Shown in pieces: positions 26,359 through 35,699 of a stretch of 64,000 bases of DNA; within the stretch, counting starts at the first letter, position 1, and every line of letters starts with the position of its first letter. The notes under the pieces are model-generated. The model worked only from the letters and a program-made list of their open reading frames with translations. It did no database searches and had not been told where the DNA came from. Source of the stretch: JAVVHH01 sp965199585 (lineage in GTDB: Bacteria > Pseudomonadota > Alphaproteobacteria > Acetobacterales > Acetobacteraceae); contig CBDASI010000002.1 of NCBI GenBank assembly GCA_965199585.1, positions 930,001-994,000 on the forward strand, written 5' to 3'. The translations under genes were made by a program, and so were the position numbers.

Positions 26359-26907
26359 CTAGCGCGACAGGCGTCGCCGCCGATTGGCCTCCAGCTCGGC
26401 CGGTGAGAGCTGGAACCCGGCCGTCACCTGATAGGTGTCCGCCTTCATCGTACGGGTCACCGGCAAGCGCAGGTCCACGCTGTCGCCGGTCAGGCGCAGG
26501 CGGTCGGTGTTCTCTGGGAATGTCGCCTGGATGGTATAAACCTGCTTGTCGAGCACGCGGTCGCCCTGGCTCACGGCGACGAAAAACGACACATCGGCGC
26601 TGCGCCCCACGGCGGCCGGGCCGCGGGTCAGCTCGACCCCGACGTTGATGGTTGCGACGACGGCTTGGCTGCCATCGGCCGAGCAGCTGCCGTTGATGCT
26701 CGTGATCCGCCCCTGCAGCGCGGTGTCGAGGAAGTCGCGCCCGTTGCCGCGGAACCGTTGCAGGTCGTTAGCGTCGGTCAGGATCGCCGGCCGTGGACAG
26801 GCCGGGGCGAACCTATCGGCGCCACCGCTGCCGCCGCACCCGGCCAACAAAACCGTCGACAAACCGGCCAAGCCGACTGCCACGAAACGCCCACACATCG
26901 CTGCCAT
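26359..26907 (-). CDS. predicted lipoprotein, function unknown
   Basis: The 182-residue product has a signal sequence with lipobox LLAGC, then a short Gly/Ser linker and a beta-rich domain containing LQGRITSINGSC and a late VTAGFQLSPAELEANRRRR. The layout is that of small outer-membrane-facing lipoproteins common in Acetobacteraceae-like genomes. It is divergent from ispH and convergent with proB. I do not recognise a named family. Confidence 0.75.
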   Translation of the reverse strand: MAAMCGRFVAVGLAGLSTVLLAGCGGSGGADRFAPACPRPAILTDANDLQRFRGNGRDFLDTALQGRITSINGSCSADGSQAVVATINVGVELTRGPAAVGRSADVSFFVAVSQGDRVLDKQVYTIQATFPENTDRLRLTGDSVDLRLPVTRTMKADTYQVTAGFQLSPAELEANRRRRLSR

Positions 26908-26997
26908 TCGTCACTCCACCCCGCCTGCCCTTGGCGCAGGCCCTTCTTGTAGCCATAACAAGCGTTCGGGACACTCCCCGCCAAAGGTCCGGAGACG

Positions 26998-27966
26998 ATG
27001 GACGTCAATCCTCTGCTGAAGCCTCATCTGAGCGTCGTGCTCGCTGGCCCCCGCGGCTTCTGCGCCGGCGTCGACCGCGCGATCCGCGTCGTCGAGGAAG
27101 CGCTCCGCCGCTACGGCGCGCCGGTCTATGTCCGCCACGAGATCGTGCACAATCGCACCGTCGTCGAGGATCTCGAGGCGCAAGGCGCCGTTTTCGTCGA
27201 GGAGCTCGACGAGGTGCCGGAGGCCGGCCATGTCGTATTCTCCGCCCATGGCGTGCCGAAATCGGTTCCGGCCGAGGCACAGCGGCGCAACCTGCTGTAT
27301 TTCGATGCCACCTGCCCGTTGGTCAGCAAGGTCCATCGCGAGGCCGAGCGGCACTTCGCCAACGGCGGCCCCGGCCAGCGACACATCCTGATGATCGGCC
27401 ACGCCGGTCACCCGGAAGTCGTCGGCACCATGGGCCAGTTGCCGCCCGGCAGCGTCACACTGGTGCAGGACGTCGACGACGCGCGCACCGTCATGGCCGC
27501 CGACCCGGCTCGACTTGCGTTCATCACGCAAACCACCCTCTCCGTCGATGATACCGCCGACATCATTGCCGTGCTGCACAGCCGCTTCCCGCTCATCGAG
27601 GGCCCGAAGAACGAGGACATCTGCTACGCGACCACCAACCGCCAGGCAGCGGTCAAGGCAGTGGCGCCCGAGTGCGACCTGGTGGTCGTGATCGGCAGCC
27701 CGAACAGCAGCAACTCGCAGCGTCTACGCGAGGTGGCCGAGCGGGCCGGGGCCAAACGGGCCATCTTGCTGCCACGCGCCAACCAGCTCGACTGGACCGC
27801 GCTGGACGGCGTCCGCCGTCTCGGCCTCACCGCCGGTGCATCTGCGCCGGAGACGCTGGTGCAGGAGTTGCTGGGCGCCTTGGGCGAGCGCTACGAACTC
27901 GAGATCGAGGAACGCCGGGTCACCACCGAGGACGTCGTCTTCAAGCTGCCCGCCGGCCTCACCTAA
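26998..27966 (+). CDS. ispH: 4-hydroxy-3-methylbut-2-enyl diphosphate reductase
   Basis: IspH (LytB) makes isopentenyl and dimethylallyl diphosphate in the last step of the MEP pathway. The 322-residue product keeps the three iron-sulfur cysteines (Cys22 in GFCAGVDRAI, Cys106 in ATCPLV, Cys209 in DICYATTNRQ) and the active-site segments HGVPKSVP and GSPNSSNSQRL. It is followed 25 bases later by thrB. Confidence 0.98.
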   Translation: MDVNPLLKPHLSVVLAGPRGFCAGVDRAIRVVEEALRRYGAPVYVRHEIVHNRTVVEDLEAQGAVFVEELDEVPEAGHVVFSAHGVPKSVPAEAQRRNLLYFDATCPLVSKVHREAERHFANGGPGQRHILMIGHAGHPEVVGTMGQLPPGSVTLVQDVDDARTVMAADPARLAFITQTTLSVDDTADIIAVLHSRFPLIEGPKNEDICYATTNRQAAVKAVAPECDLVVVIGSPNSSNSQRLREVAERAGAKRAILLPRANQLDWTALDGVRRLGLTAGASAPETLVQELLGALGERYELEIEERRVTTEDVVFKLPAGLT

Positions 27967-27991
27967 CGTCCGGACTCCGAGAGCGCATCGC

Positions 27992-28963
27992 GTGGCTGTT
28001 TACACCGAAGTGACCGACGAGGCGCTCTCGTCCTTTCTAGAGGAATACGATCTCGGCACCGCCGTCGCCTTCCGCGGCATCGCCGAGGGCGTGGAGAACA
28101 GCAACTTCCAGCTGCGCACAACGCAGGGCGACTTCATCCTCACGCTGTACGAGCGCCGGGTTGACCCGGCGGAGCTGCCCTGGTTCGTCGGGCTCATGCG
28201 CCATCTTGCCGGTCGCGGGATCGTCTGCCCGCTGCCGGTCGCCGGCACCGACGGCGCGCCGTTACGCCACCTGGCCGGCCGTCCCGCCTGCATCACCACC
28301 TTCCTGCCCGGCGTCTGGCCCCGTCGTGTCCGCCCCGAGCATTGCGGCCCGCTCGGCAGCGCGCTCGCCGAACTGCACCTGGCTGGCGAGGGTTACTCGG
28401 CGGAGCGCCCGAACGCGCTCGGCCCCGCCGGTTGGCGGCCGCTGCTGGAGCACTGCCTGCCGCGCGCCGATCAGGTGCAGCCCGGCCTGGGCGCCGAGCT
28501 CCGCACGGCCCTCGACCAGATCCTGGCCACCTGGCCGACCGGGTTACCGCGCGGGCACATCCATGCCGACCTGTTTCCCGACAACGTCTTCTTCCTCGAC
28601 GGTCAGCTCTCGGGCCTGATCGATTTTTACTTCGCCGCCACGGACCTGCTCGCCTACGACATCGCGATCTGCCTCAACGCGTGGTGCTTCGAGCCGGCGC
28701 AGCAGGCGCCGCTACAGTTCAACGTCACCAAGGCGCGCGCGCTGCTGCGCGGCTACAGCACAATTCGGCCGCTGACGGACGCCGAGCGCACCGCCCTGCC
28801 CGTGCTGTGCCAGGGTGCGGCAATCCGGTTTCTCCTCACTCGGCTGTATGATTGGGTGAACACGCCGGAGGGTGCCTTGGTCACGCGCAAGGATCCGCTG
28901 GACTATCTCCGCCGCCTGCGTTTCCACCTGAAAGCGACCGACGCCCATGCCTACGGACTCTGA
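27992..28963 (+). CDS. thrB: homoserine kinase (ThrB, aminoglycoside-phosphotransferase fold)
   Basis: This enzyme phosphorylates homoserine in threonine synthesis. The 323-residue product has the kinase loop HADLFPDNVFF (His191, Asp193) and the downstream IDFYFA segment, which mark the APH-fold ThrB found in Alphaproteobacteria, not the GHMP-type enzyme. The start is a GTG (VAVYTEVTDEALSSFL) at 27992; longer readings overlap ispH. It overlaps rnhA by 17 bases. Confidence 0.95.
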   Translation: MAVYTEVTDEALSSFLEEYDLGTAVAFRGIAEGVENSNFQLRTTQGDFILTLYERRVDPAELPWFVGLMRHLAGRGIVCPLPVAGTDGAPLRHLAGRPACITTFLPGVWPRRVRPEHCGPLGSALAELHLAGEGYSAERPNALGPAGWRPLLEHCLPRADQVQPGLGAELRTALDQILATWPTGLPRGHIHADLFPDNVFFLDGQLSGLIDFYFAATDLLAYDIAICLNAWCFEPAQQAPLQFNVTKARALLRGYSTIRPLTDAERTALPVLCQGAAIRFLLTRLYDWVNTPEGALVTRKDPLDYLRRLRFHLKATDAHAYGL

Positions 28964-29396
28964 GAACCCCGTCCAGATCTGGACCGATGGCGGCTGCAAG
29001 CCGAACCCGGGGCCTGGCGGCTGGGCTGCGATCTTGCGGCTCGCGGGGGCGGAAAAGGAGCTGACCGGCGGCGACAAGGTCACCACCAACAACCGTATGG
29101 AACTCACCGCCGCGGCCGCCGCGCTCGAGGCATTGACGCGGCCTTGCAAGGTCGTGCTTCACACAGACAGCGAATACGTGCGCAACGGCATCACCCGCTG
29201 GCACACCGGCTGGGTCCGCCGCAACTGGCGCAACGCCGCCGGCGACCCGGTCGCCAACATGGACCTGTGGCGCCGCCTCCTCGACGCCGCCAAGCCGCAT
29301 GAGATTGAGTGGAAGTGGGTCCGCGGTCACGCTGGCGACATCATGAACGAGCGCGCCGACCGCTTGGCGACCAGCGCGCGCGAGGAGCTCGTCTAG
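28947..29396 (+). CDS. rnhA: ribonuclease HI
   Basis: RnhA cleaves RNA in RNA-DNA hybrids. The 149-residue product has all four catalytic acids: Asp14 in WTDGGCKPNPG, Glu52 in NNRMELTA, Asp74 in HTDSEYV and Asp138 in NERADRLA, plus the flexible-loop histidine in VRGHAG. It overlaps thrB by 17 bases and is the last core gene before the accessory region. Confidence 0.98.
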   Translation: MPTDSENPVQIWTDGGCKPNPGPGGWAAILRLAGAEKELTGGDKVTTNNRMELTAAAAALEALTRPCKVVLHTDSEYVRNGITRWHTGWVRRNWRNAAGDPVANMDLWRRLLDAAKPHEIEWKWVRGHAGDIMNERADRLATSAREELV

Positions 29397-29487
29397 GTGA
29401 GTCGTTGTCGGCTTTGCAGTGCCGAGTGAAATAAGGCGGCTTGCACGGCATCGGTTGGTTCCATGTCCGGAGTGAGAATCTTCTCGA

Positions 29488-30285
29488 TTATGTCAGCTTA
29501 CGAAATACCTTGACATAATCGACCTGCAACGCGGACGGGTTCGGCGTCTGGTCGATCGGCCAACCACCCCCGAGCGTAAGGTTGAGCAGGATCGATAGCG
29601 GCTGTAACATTGGCGGTTGCGCTATCGTTGTGAAAACGGGCTGCCGGTCGAAGTAGAACACGATGTTCGCCGTGGTGATCTCCACGCCATAGGTGTGGAA
29701 CGCTGCGGACAGATCGCCCGTCGTGTTGATGATCTTCTGACTGTAGGAATGCTGATATGCCGACGATTTCGGCCACAGCTGTGCCGTGCTGACATAAGAA
29801 GTCGGGAACTGGCCATAGTATTCCACCACGTCGATCTCGGCTTTCAAGTTCGGATCGTCGAGCGCGTAGAGCCAGAACGCGGGCCACACACCGGGGCCAC
29901 TCGGCATCTTCATGCGGCATTCGAAATAGCCGAGCGCCTGAGCGAACCCGCGCCCCTGTGGATCACGAGACGACAGCAGCCCGCCCCGCCATTGTCCGTT
30001 CGAGTCCTTCTTAGCAATGATCTGCAGACCGTTCGGGGTATAGGCAAACGGAAAGCCCGGTGAGGGGTCGGTGAAGGCGGCGTCGCCGAAATCGCCATTC
30101 CAAGGCGTGTGCGCGATCCAATCGGAGGGACCGAACGGGGTGACGTTGATGAGTCGTCGGAAATTTTCCGAGAATGTCTGCAAATAGGTTGAGCTGCCCA
30201 GGACGATCGCCGGCGTGCCAGAGAGCGACGTGTATTGGAGCGCACCGTTAGCACCGACGGTGACGTTACGAAGATCGACGAGCAT
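29488..30285 (-). CDS. GH16 family glycoside hydrolase (paralogue A)
   Basis: The 265-residue product carries the GH16 catalytic motif EIDVVE (Glu150 nucleophile, Asp152, Glu155 acid/base) and the family segments GVWPAFWLY and LNLTLGGGWPID. GH16 enzymes hydrolyse beta-1,3/1,4-glucans and similar polymers, so it may trim or release the local EPS. The ATG at 30285 fits the AGGA site better than the ATG at 30291. No signal peptide is visible, which is unusual. It lies just downstream of the disrupted SGNH gene on the same strand and closely resembles the broken GH16 gene at 44447. Confidence 0.88.
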   Translation of the reverse strand: MLVDLRNVTVGANGALQYTSLSGTPAIVLGSSTYLQTFSENFRRLINVTPFGPSDWIAHTPWNGDFGDAAFTDPSPGFPFAYTPNGLQIIAKKDSNGQWRGGLLSSRDPQGRGFAQALGYFECRMKMPSGPGVWPAFWLYALDDPNLKAEIDVVEYYGQFPTSYVSTAQLWPKSSAYQHSYSQKIINTTGDLSAAFHTYGVEITTANIVFYFDRQPVFTTIAQPPMLQPLSILLNLTLGGGWPIDQTPNPSALQVDYVKVFRKLT

Positions 30286-30739
30286 CGACATTCCTCATCG
30301 ATGGAAGCAGGCCGAAACCCGCTTCCTGGTGAACCGTCTACTTGAGGGAAGACAGCAGCAGCGTGCCGATCCGCGAGCCGATCATGGCGTAGCCCGCCGC
30401 GTTCGGGTGCGGGTTGTCGTCCGAGTAGCCGCTCGAGATGAAAAGGTTTGGATCGTCGTTGAAGGTTGCCGACAGGTCGATAACGCCGAAGTTCTGACTG
30501 TCCGAGTATTTATGCAAGGCAGCGCGGAGCGCTGGCAGAGCGGTCGGATAGAGGTTGTTGAGGAAAGGATGCGGAATGACGATGACCGGGTCGCATCCGT
30601 GGGCCTTCAGAACGCGGGCAATGAGCGCGAGATTATCTGCGATCGCTTGCGGCGTCCGCTCGTTATACTGGATGTCTGAGGTGGTCCCGGTTTGTCGGAC
30701 AGGTTGTTAAGCTTGGTTCGCCGATGAAGGACGGACCTG

Positions 30740-31024
30740 ATGACGGGCAAGCGGAAGCGATATTCGGCTGAGTTCAAGGCCAAGGTGGCGATGGAGGCGT
30801 TGCGGGGTGAGCTGACGATCTCGCAGTTGGCGACCAAGCACGGCGTGCACCAGACGATGATCGGCGATTGGAAGCGCCAGGCCATGGAGGGCCTGGTATC
30901 GGTGTTTTCGGGCAAGGCGGAGGCCAAGGAGGGCCTTCGGGAAGAGGAACTGGAAAAGCTGCACGCCAAGATCGGTCAGCTGGTGGTGGAGCGGGATTTT
31001 TTAGCCAAGGCCTCCGGTCGATGA
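30740..31024 (+). CDS. IS3-family transposase OrfA
   Basis: The 94-residue product is the helix-turn-helix protein of the element (KRKRYSAEFKAKVAMEALRG; TISQLATKHGVHQTMIGDWK) followed by a leucine-zipper-like helix (EEELEKLHAKIGQLVVERDF). Its stop overlaps the orfB ATG (ATGA), so OrfB can be made by re-initiation or by frameshifting to an OrfAB fusion. Confidence 0.9.
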   Translation: MTGKRKRYSAEFKAKVAMEALRGELTISQLATKHGVHQTMIGDWKRQAMEGLVSVFSGKAEAKEGLREEELEKLHAKIGQLVVERDFLAKASGR

Positions 31025-31875
31025 GCGTCGAGCAGCGCCGTGCGCTGATCGAGCCGGAGCACGGGCAGCTATCGATCGTGCGGCAGTGCGAACTGGTATC
31101 GATCAGCCGGTCATCGTTCTACTACCAGCCGACCGGCGAGGCGGCAGAGACGTTGGCGCTGATGCGCCTGATCGACGCGCAGTTCCTGGAAACTCCCTGG
31201 TATGGGTCCCGGCAGATGGCGCGACATTTGGGGCGGGACGGGCACAAGGTCGGCCGCAAGCGGGTGAGGCGGCTGATGGGCAGGATGGGTCTGGCGCCGA
31301 TCTACCAACGGCCCCGCACGACGGTGCCGCACCCCCAGCATCGGATCTATCGCTACCTGCTGCGGGATCTGGTGGTGAGCCGTCCAAACCAGGTCTGGTG
31401 TGCCGATATTACGTATATCCCAATGCGGCGGGGGTTCTTGTATCTGGTCGCGGTGATGGATTGGGCGACGCGCAAGGTGCTGGCGTGGCGGGTGTCGAAC
31501 ACCATGGACGTGGCGTTCTGCGTCGAGGCGCTACAGGAGGCTCTGGCTCGGTTCGGCCGTCCGGAGATCTTCAATACGGACCAGGGCAGTCAATTCACCT
31601 CGGCCGAGTTCACCGACGTGCTGAGGGGTGCCGAGGTGCGCATCTCCATGGACGGCCGTGGTCGCTGGATGGACAATGTATTCATCGAGCGGCTATGGCG
31701 CAGCCTGAAGTATGAGTGCGTCTACCTGCACGCGTTCGACACCGGATCCGAACTGCGGGCCGGGCTGACGAGGTGGATCGGCTACTATAATTCCAGGCGA
31801 CCGCATTCGAGCTTGGACGGGCACACGCCTGACGAGGCGTATGGGATCGGCGTGGTCGAGAGATTGGCGGCCTAA
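31021..31875 (+). CDS. IS3-family transposase OrfB (DDE integrase)
   Basis: The 284-residue protein has the HTH_21 region (CELVSISRSSFYYQPTGE) and an integrase core with catalytic Asp in WCADITYIPM, Asp in FNTDQGSQFTS and Glu in NVFIERLWRSLKYE. The C-terminal YYNSRRPHSSLDGHTP is the usual end of IS3 transposases. The ATG at 31021 overlaps the orfA stop. Confidence 0.92.
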   Translation: MSVEQRRALIEPEHGQLSIVRQCELVSISRSSFYYQPTGEAAETLALMRLIDAQFLETPWYGSRQMARHLGRDGHKVGRKRVRRLMGRMGLAPIYQRPRTTVPHPQHRIYRYLLRDLVVSRPNQVWCADITYIPMRRGFLYLVAVMDWATRKVLAWRVSNTMDVAFCVEALQEALARFGRPEIFNTDQGSQFTSAEFTDVLRGAEVRISMDGRGRWMDNVFIERLWRSLKYECVYLHAFDTGSELRAGLTRWIGYYNSRRPHSSLDGHTPDEAYGIGVVERLAA

Positions 31876-33106
31876 CGACAAACAAGAACCAAGCTTAACT
31901 TAGCCGCCAAACTGTCCAACCAGATGGGACCACCTCAGTCGTTGATTCCGTAGTCGATCAGCGCGAGCTGTGAACCAGACGCAACGAAGCCTTGGAACGC
32001 GCTGTAGCCGGTGAGCTGGCCGTTATTGGCGATGCTGCTGTCTTGGCCGCCGGTGCCGAAATTGTAGACGTCCACGTTGGGTGCGGCTGAGTTCCATAGA
32101 CCGATCGACTCTAGGAAGAAGATTTTGTTGCTGGCCGCGACCACGGAGACGGACGTGACCGTCTTGGGACTGTCGAATGCGATGGTGGTTTTGTTGAAAT
32201 TGCCACTTGCACCCGTGCTGTATTTTACGGTCTGGGTCGTGCGGTCCGAGAAGGTGATGACGATTTGCGTCGCCGCGACTTGAAAATCTAGATATGTAAT
32301 GTTGACATGACCGTAGGTGCCTGCCACCACCGCGGTGATTACCACGCCGTCGCCGGAGACTTGGCTGCTAACGAGCTGCCCGCCGGCACTTACTGCGCCT
32401 GCCCACTGGGCGGTGCCCACCAGGGTGACGCGAGGATCGATGCCCGGTGCGCCACCTGAGAAGCTGTCGCGCCGAGCTTTTTTGCCAGCTGCGCCGGAGA
32501 TGTGGCCGTACTCCGATAGGCTTGCACGCCGACACCGGCCGAATCGACACCTTGCGTGGTGCCGGCGCCAGCGCAGAAGATACGCATGCGAGTGCCGGCG
32601 ATACCGACCTTGACCGCGGCATAGGCCGCCCGAGCGTTGGTGAGCTGCGCGGTAGGATACCAGTTGTAAGTGACTGGCGTGTAGTTCGAGCTACCTGTCG
32701 CGCTTCAACCAGACGTGGCGCCGGTGCCGGTCGTGGTGGCCGTAGTGATGGTGGGATGGGCAGTTGTGGGAGGGGCATTGGTGGATGCGGCAGCGCCGAC
32801 AAAATCAGAATAATATTGGGGTCCAGATTGGGTGAGACGCGCCATCGCAGCACGGACCAGGTCAGCTAGATATTCACACTCGTCGCGGCTACCTACAACC
32901 TGGTGCGCTTGCCCAGATTGCTGGCTAGGTTGGCATAGCCATGCCTATAGCCTTCCCAAACGCATGGTTCAGATCGTCGGAGTCGCGGAAGACGATAGAA
33001 ATTCCCGGCCGTCGTGCGGCCTAGCCACCGGACGAACCAATTCCCGCGCGGAACCCACCGATTTTCCTCACCCTACGGAGGTATCTTACTACTATCAAAA
33101 CTGCAA

Positions 33107-34183
33107 CTACCCTACCCGAACCGATGGACAGGCAGTGAGGCATTCGCGGTAAACGTCAAGCGTCTCCTGCGCGACACGAGCCAATGACATGCGAGAGACA
33201 TTTTTGAGAGCAAGAAGCTTGCCCTCTTCCAAATTAGCGGGGACGGTTAGGAGTGCAACTAAGGCGGCGGCCAACTGCGCTGGATTCCTTGGGGGAACGA
33301 GGACGCCAGCCCTGCCTCCGTCCAGCATTTGGGGGATACCGCCGACGTCGGAGGCGACAATGGCACAGCCGGCCTCGCAGGCTTCAGAAAGCACCAGCCC
33401 GGCAGGTTCGGCGCGGGAGGGCAGTGCAAACACGTCGGCACCCTGAAACCACGGGCGCGGATCGTCCTGTGCACCGTAGAACGTTATGGCCGGGGCGCAC
33501 GGCATAGCCGCGGCAGCGGCTTTGTATTCGGTTTCACAGGGTCCTTCGCCCACAATATGAAGTGTCGCATCCGGGACGCAGGCGGCTACCATCTGGAACG
33601 CTTCAAGAAGGTCTAAGAGACCTTTACGGGGATGCAGGCCGCCCACGAACAGAATGGACGGCGAGCCGAGAACCTTCGGCGGCCCGGGCGGCCCCTCGTG
33701 ACGCGGCGAACCTATCGTGCCGTTTAACACAGTACGAAGGCGTCGCGCAGGAATGCCGCGCTGTTGCATCGAGCACGCTACAGCATCGCTGACCGCAATG
33801 ACGCGCCGCCCCACGCCCATGGCGACTGCACTGCGTTCGAACTCGTTGTGAACCGTTGTGACTAGCGGTACATTGGCCACCTTGCAGGCAGGCCAACACA
33901 GCAGAGCGCTGGTCATCATATGGGCATGAACCACATCCAAGCGCCGGAAACGCATCAGTTTGCTGAGTGATATGATAGCTCGTGCCATATTAATCGGGCG
34001 GCGGTGCTGACTGATCTGGATGGTTTCGACAGCATTGTCCTTCAACAGCGTGTCAAAACTACCCCCACCGCTAACTACTACAACATCATGCCCTAGTCTT
34101 GCCTGTACACAGGCAAGATCAATGGCTGCATGGACATTGCCATTCAGCCTGCCAGTATGATTTAAGACGTGCAGAATACGCAA
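33107..34183 (-). CDS. glycosyltransferase family 4
   Basis: The 358-residue product has a GT-B fold pattern: the N-terminal LHVLNHTGRLNGNVHAAIDL, the middle ILFVGGLHPRKGLLDLLEAF and the donor-binding EPAGLVLSEACEAGCAIVAS with its E-x7-E pair. It starts at a TTG with GAGG upstream. It is probably an EPS sugar transferase; it has no intact neighbour on its own strand, as the SGNH gene downstream is dead. Confidence 0.88.
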   Translation of the reverse strand: MRILHVLNHTGRLNGNVHAAIDLACVQARLGHDVVVVSGGGSFDTLLKDNAVETIQISQHRRPINMARAIISLSKLMRFRRLDVVHAHMMTSALLCWPACKVANVPLVTTVHNEFERSAVAMGVGRRVIAVSDAVACSMQQRGIPARRLRTVLNGTIGSPRHEGPPGPPKVLGSPSILFVGGLHPRKGLLDLLEAFQMVAACVPDATLHIVGEGPCETEYKAAAAAMPCAPAITFYGAQDDPRPWFQGADVFALPSRAEPAGLVLSEACEAGCAIVASDVGGIPQMLDGGRAGVLVPPRNPAQLAAALVALLTVPANLEEGKLLALKNVSRMSLARVAQETLDVYRECLTACPSVRVG

Positions 34184-34542
34184 CGAAGGACCTCACTGAC
34201 CAAATTAGACTTACTTAGCTGCCGATAAGCGATGATGGTTTCGATAACCGCGTCATATTTATTTAAGTAAGTATTACGACTGAAATCAAAGCCATCTGAG
34301 TCAATAACATGGGCGCAAGACCCAAACTTCGCCGAGTGGCTTGATCCTACACGTTGTGTGCTTTAGATGCCTTTCACTGAAAGCTAAAGCGCGAGCAATT
34401 TGTGATCCTCTGGCGAGAGAAACAGCATGTTTAGCAAGTTACACTGTTAAGTTGTAAGTGTAAATTTACAAGTTACCGCATTGATTATTGCCGAGTGTGT
34501 GGCCACATTCTGTCAACTCTGGCGGAGTAACGGAGCGGTATT
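34184..34542. other. AT-rich gene-free stretch, 359 bases
   Basis: This stretch between the divergent GT4 and GH16 paralogue-B genes is clearly richer in A and T than its surroundings. No ORF, tRNA, terminator or mobile-element end was recognised in it. It is likely to hold the two promoters, but no convincing -35/-10 pair was identified. Confidence 0.5.
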
Positions 34543-35433
34543 TTGAACGAAAACATGAGCATGAACTTTGTCACCCTACGCATCATGTTATATCTGGCGC
34601 CCTTCTGTTTGCTTACCGTTCCAGCTACGGCTGCGACAGCAGCCGATCTCGATCTAGCTAGCTACAAGCTTATTTTTGTGGATGAGTTTAACGATACAAC
34701 ACTCGATTTGACAAAGTGGCAAGTTGGAACCAATCCGAGTGGTCAGCAATGGGGTTCAGACAGCTACTTCGTAACTACGGATCCGTCAGATGCTAAACTA
34801 TTTTCCAACGTCTACATTGAAAAAGATGGTGTGCTGACGATTCGGGCCAACTATCGAGCCGATTTCGCGGACCCAACGCAATGGGGGCGCAAATGGTTCT
34901 CAGGCATGATCACGACGGCCTTTTCAGATGGCCGTCCACCCAGTGCAGCATTTCGTAGAGGATATGTTGAGATCCGACAAAAATTCCCAGCCGGCAAGGG
35001 CGTCTGGCCGGCCAATTGGGCATGTAATCTCAAGTCGCAGAGGCCCGGCGGCGATCCACTCGGAACCATCGAAGTTGATGGACTTGAGGCGTATGGTGAA
35101 GATATGACAATATTCCACACAACAGTACATAACTGGGGAGATAATACAAACGTCAATGCAGTGGCTCTTAAGCTTCCTGACATGACAGCAGAATTCCACA
35201 CCTATGGTTACTTAATCGGCGACAATGACGTATCAGTATATATAGATGGTTTGCTGTTGTATAGGGTGCCTCTGCTTCGTTCTGACACAGTTGATAAATT
35301 TTATTGGATGTTTAATCTAGCTTTAGGCGGAGGATGGCCGGTTGCGATACCAGCAAGCGGTCAATACGAGATGAAAATCGATTTCATTCGCATTTATTCA
35401 AAAGACCCGGATGCGGTATCAATTTCTCCCTGA
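34543..35433 (+). CDS. secreted GH16 family glycoside hydrolase (paralogue B)
   Basis: The 296-residue product has an N-terminal signal peptide (MLYLAPFCLLTVPATAATA) and the GH16 catalytic motif EVDGLE (Glu177, Asp179, Glu182), with VDEFNDTTLD, KGVWPANWAC and MFNLALGGGWPVA. The start is a TTG at 34543 with GGAG seven bases upstream; ATGs at 34555 and 34561 lack a ribosome site. Its sequence is only distantly related to the other two GH16 genes here. Base composition is noticeably more AT-rich than the core genes, which suggests transfer. Likely an extracellular or periplasmic glucanase acting on EPS. Confidence 0.9.
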   Translation: MNENMSMNFVTLRIMLYLAPFCLLTVPATAATAADLDLASYKLIFVDEFNDTTLDLTKWQVGTNPSGQQWGSDSYFVTTDPSDAKLFSNVYIEKDGVLTIRANYRADFADPTQWGRKWFSGMITTAFSDGRPPSAAFRRGYVEIRQKFPAGKGVWPANWACNLKSQRPGGDPLGTIEVDGLEAYGEDMTIFHTTVHNWGDNTNVNAVALKLPDMTAEFHTYGYLIGDNDVSVYIDGLLLYRVPLLRSDTVDKFYWMFNLALGGGWPVAIPASGQYEMKIDFIRIYSKDPDAVSISP

Positions 35434-35699
35434 TTTGTTTCAAAATGCTATTTTCCAGCCTGGCCGTGTTGATTGCGATCGTTGAAAGTTCATGCGGGCA
35501 GTCCTTGGTTGGTGTTTGGCAATTCAATTTTGGCGAGAGATGCCGTTGTGCCGTCCATACCAACAACGCTTGCTGAGCGGAATTCCTGCGCTCAAATCGC
35601 GCAACCAATGGACATGACTGTCAAACAGCACTGAAATCTGACCCCCGTCGGCTCTGAAATTGACCCCCTTCCGGTTGCCCTTTTCCTGACGGTCAGGCG

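Larger units (their letters stand above)
30677..31937 (+). mobile_element. IS3-family element inserted in the SGNH gene
   Basis: The 1261-base element begins TGAGGTGGTCCC and ends GGGACCACCTCA, perfect 12-base terminal repeats that extend imperfectly inwards (GTCGGACAG/CTGTCCAAC). It is flanked by the 3-base direct repeat GTC (30674-30676 and 31938-31940), as expected for IS3 insertion. Both reading frames are intact, so it may still be active. Confidence 0.9.
30338..32845 (-). pseudogene. SGNH/GDSL hydrolase, broken by stop, frameshift and IS3 insertion
   Basis: Coding starts near an ATG at 32845 (MARLTQSGPQYYSDF) and runs on the minus strand. A TGA interrupts the frame after a Thr-rich stretch, and a frameshift follows near 32480 in a run of six A bases (seven would restore the frame). 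The frame then continues through VGTAQWAGAV to DYGIND, where the IS3 element is inserted. Joining 31938 to 30673 across the element restores one frame: IQYNERTPQAIADNLALIAR and, near the end, SDDNPHPNAAGYAMIG. That contains the DxxH catalytic motif. The family deacylates carbohydrates or lipids, so an EPS deacetylase is plausible. It stops at 30338. Confidence 0.85.

Noticed and set aside
26336..26370. Direct repeat GCGACAGGCG at the proB/lipoprotein convergence, considered as a target duplication
   Set aside because: Only 15 bases separate the copies and no element lies between; likely chance in a GC-rich gap.
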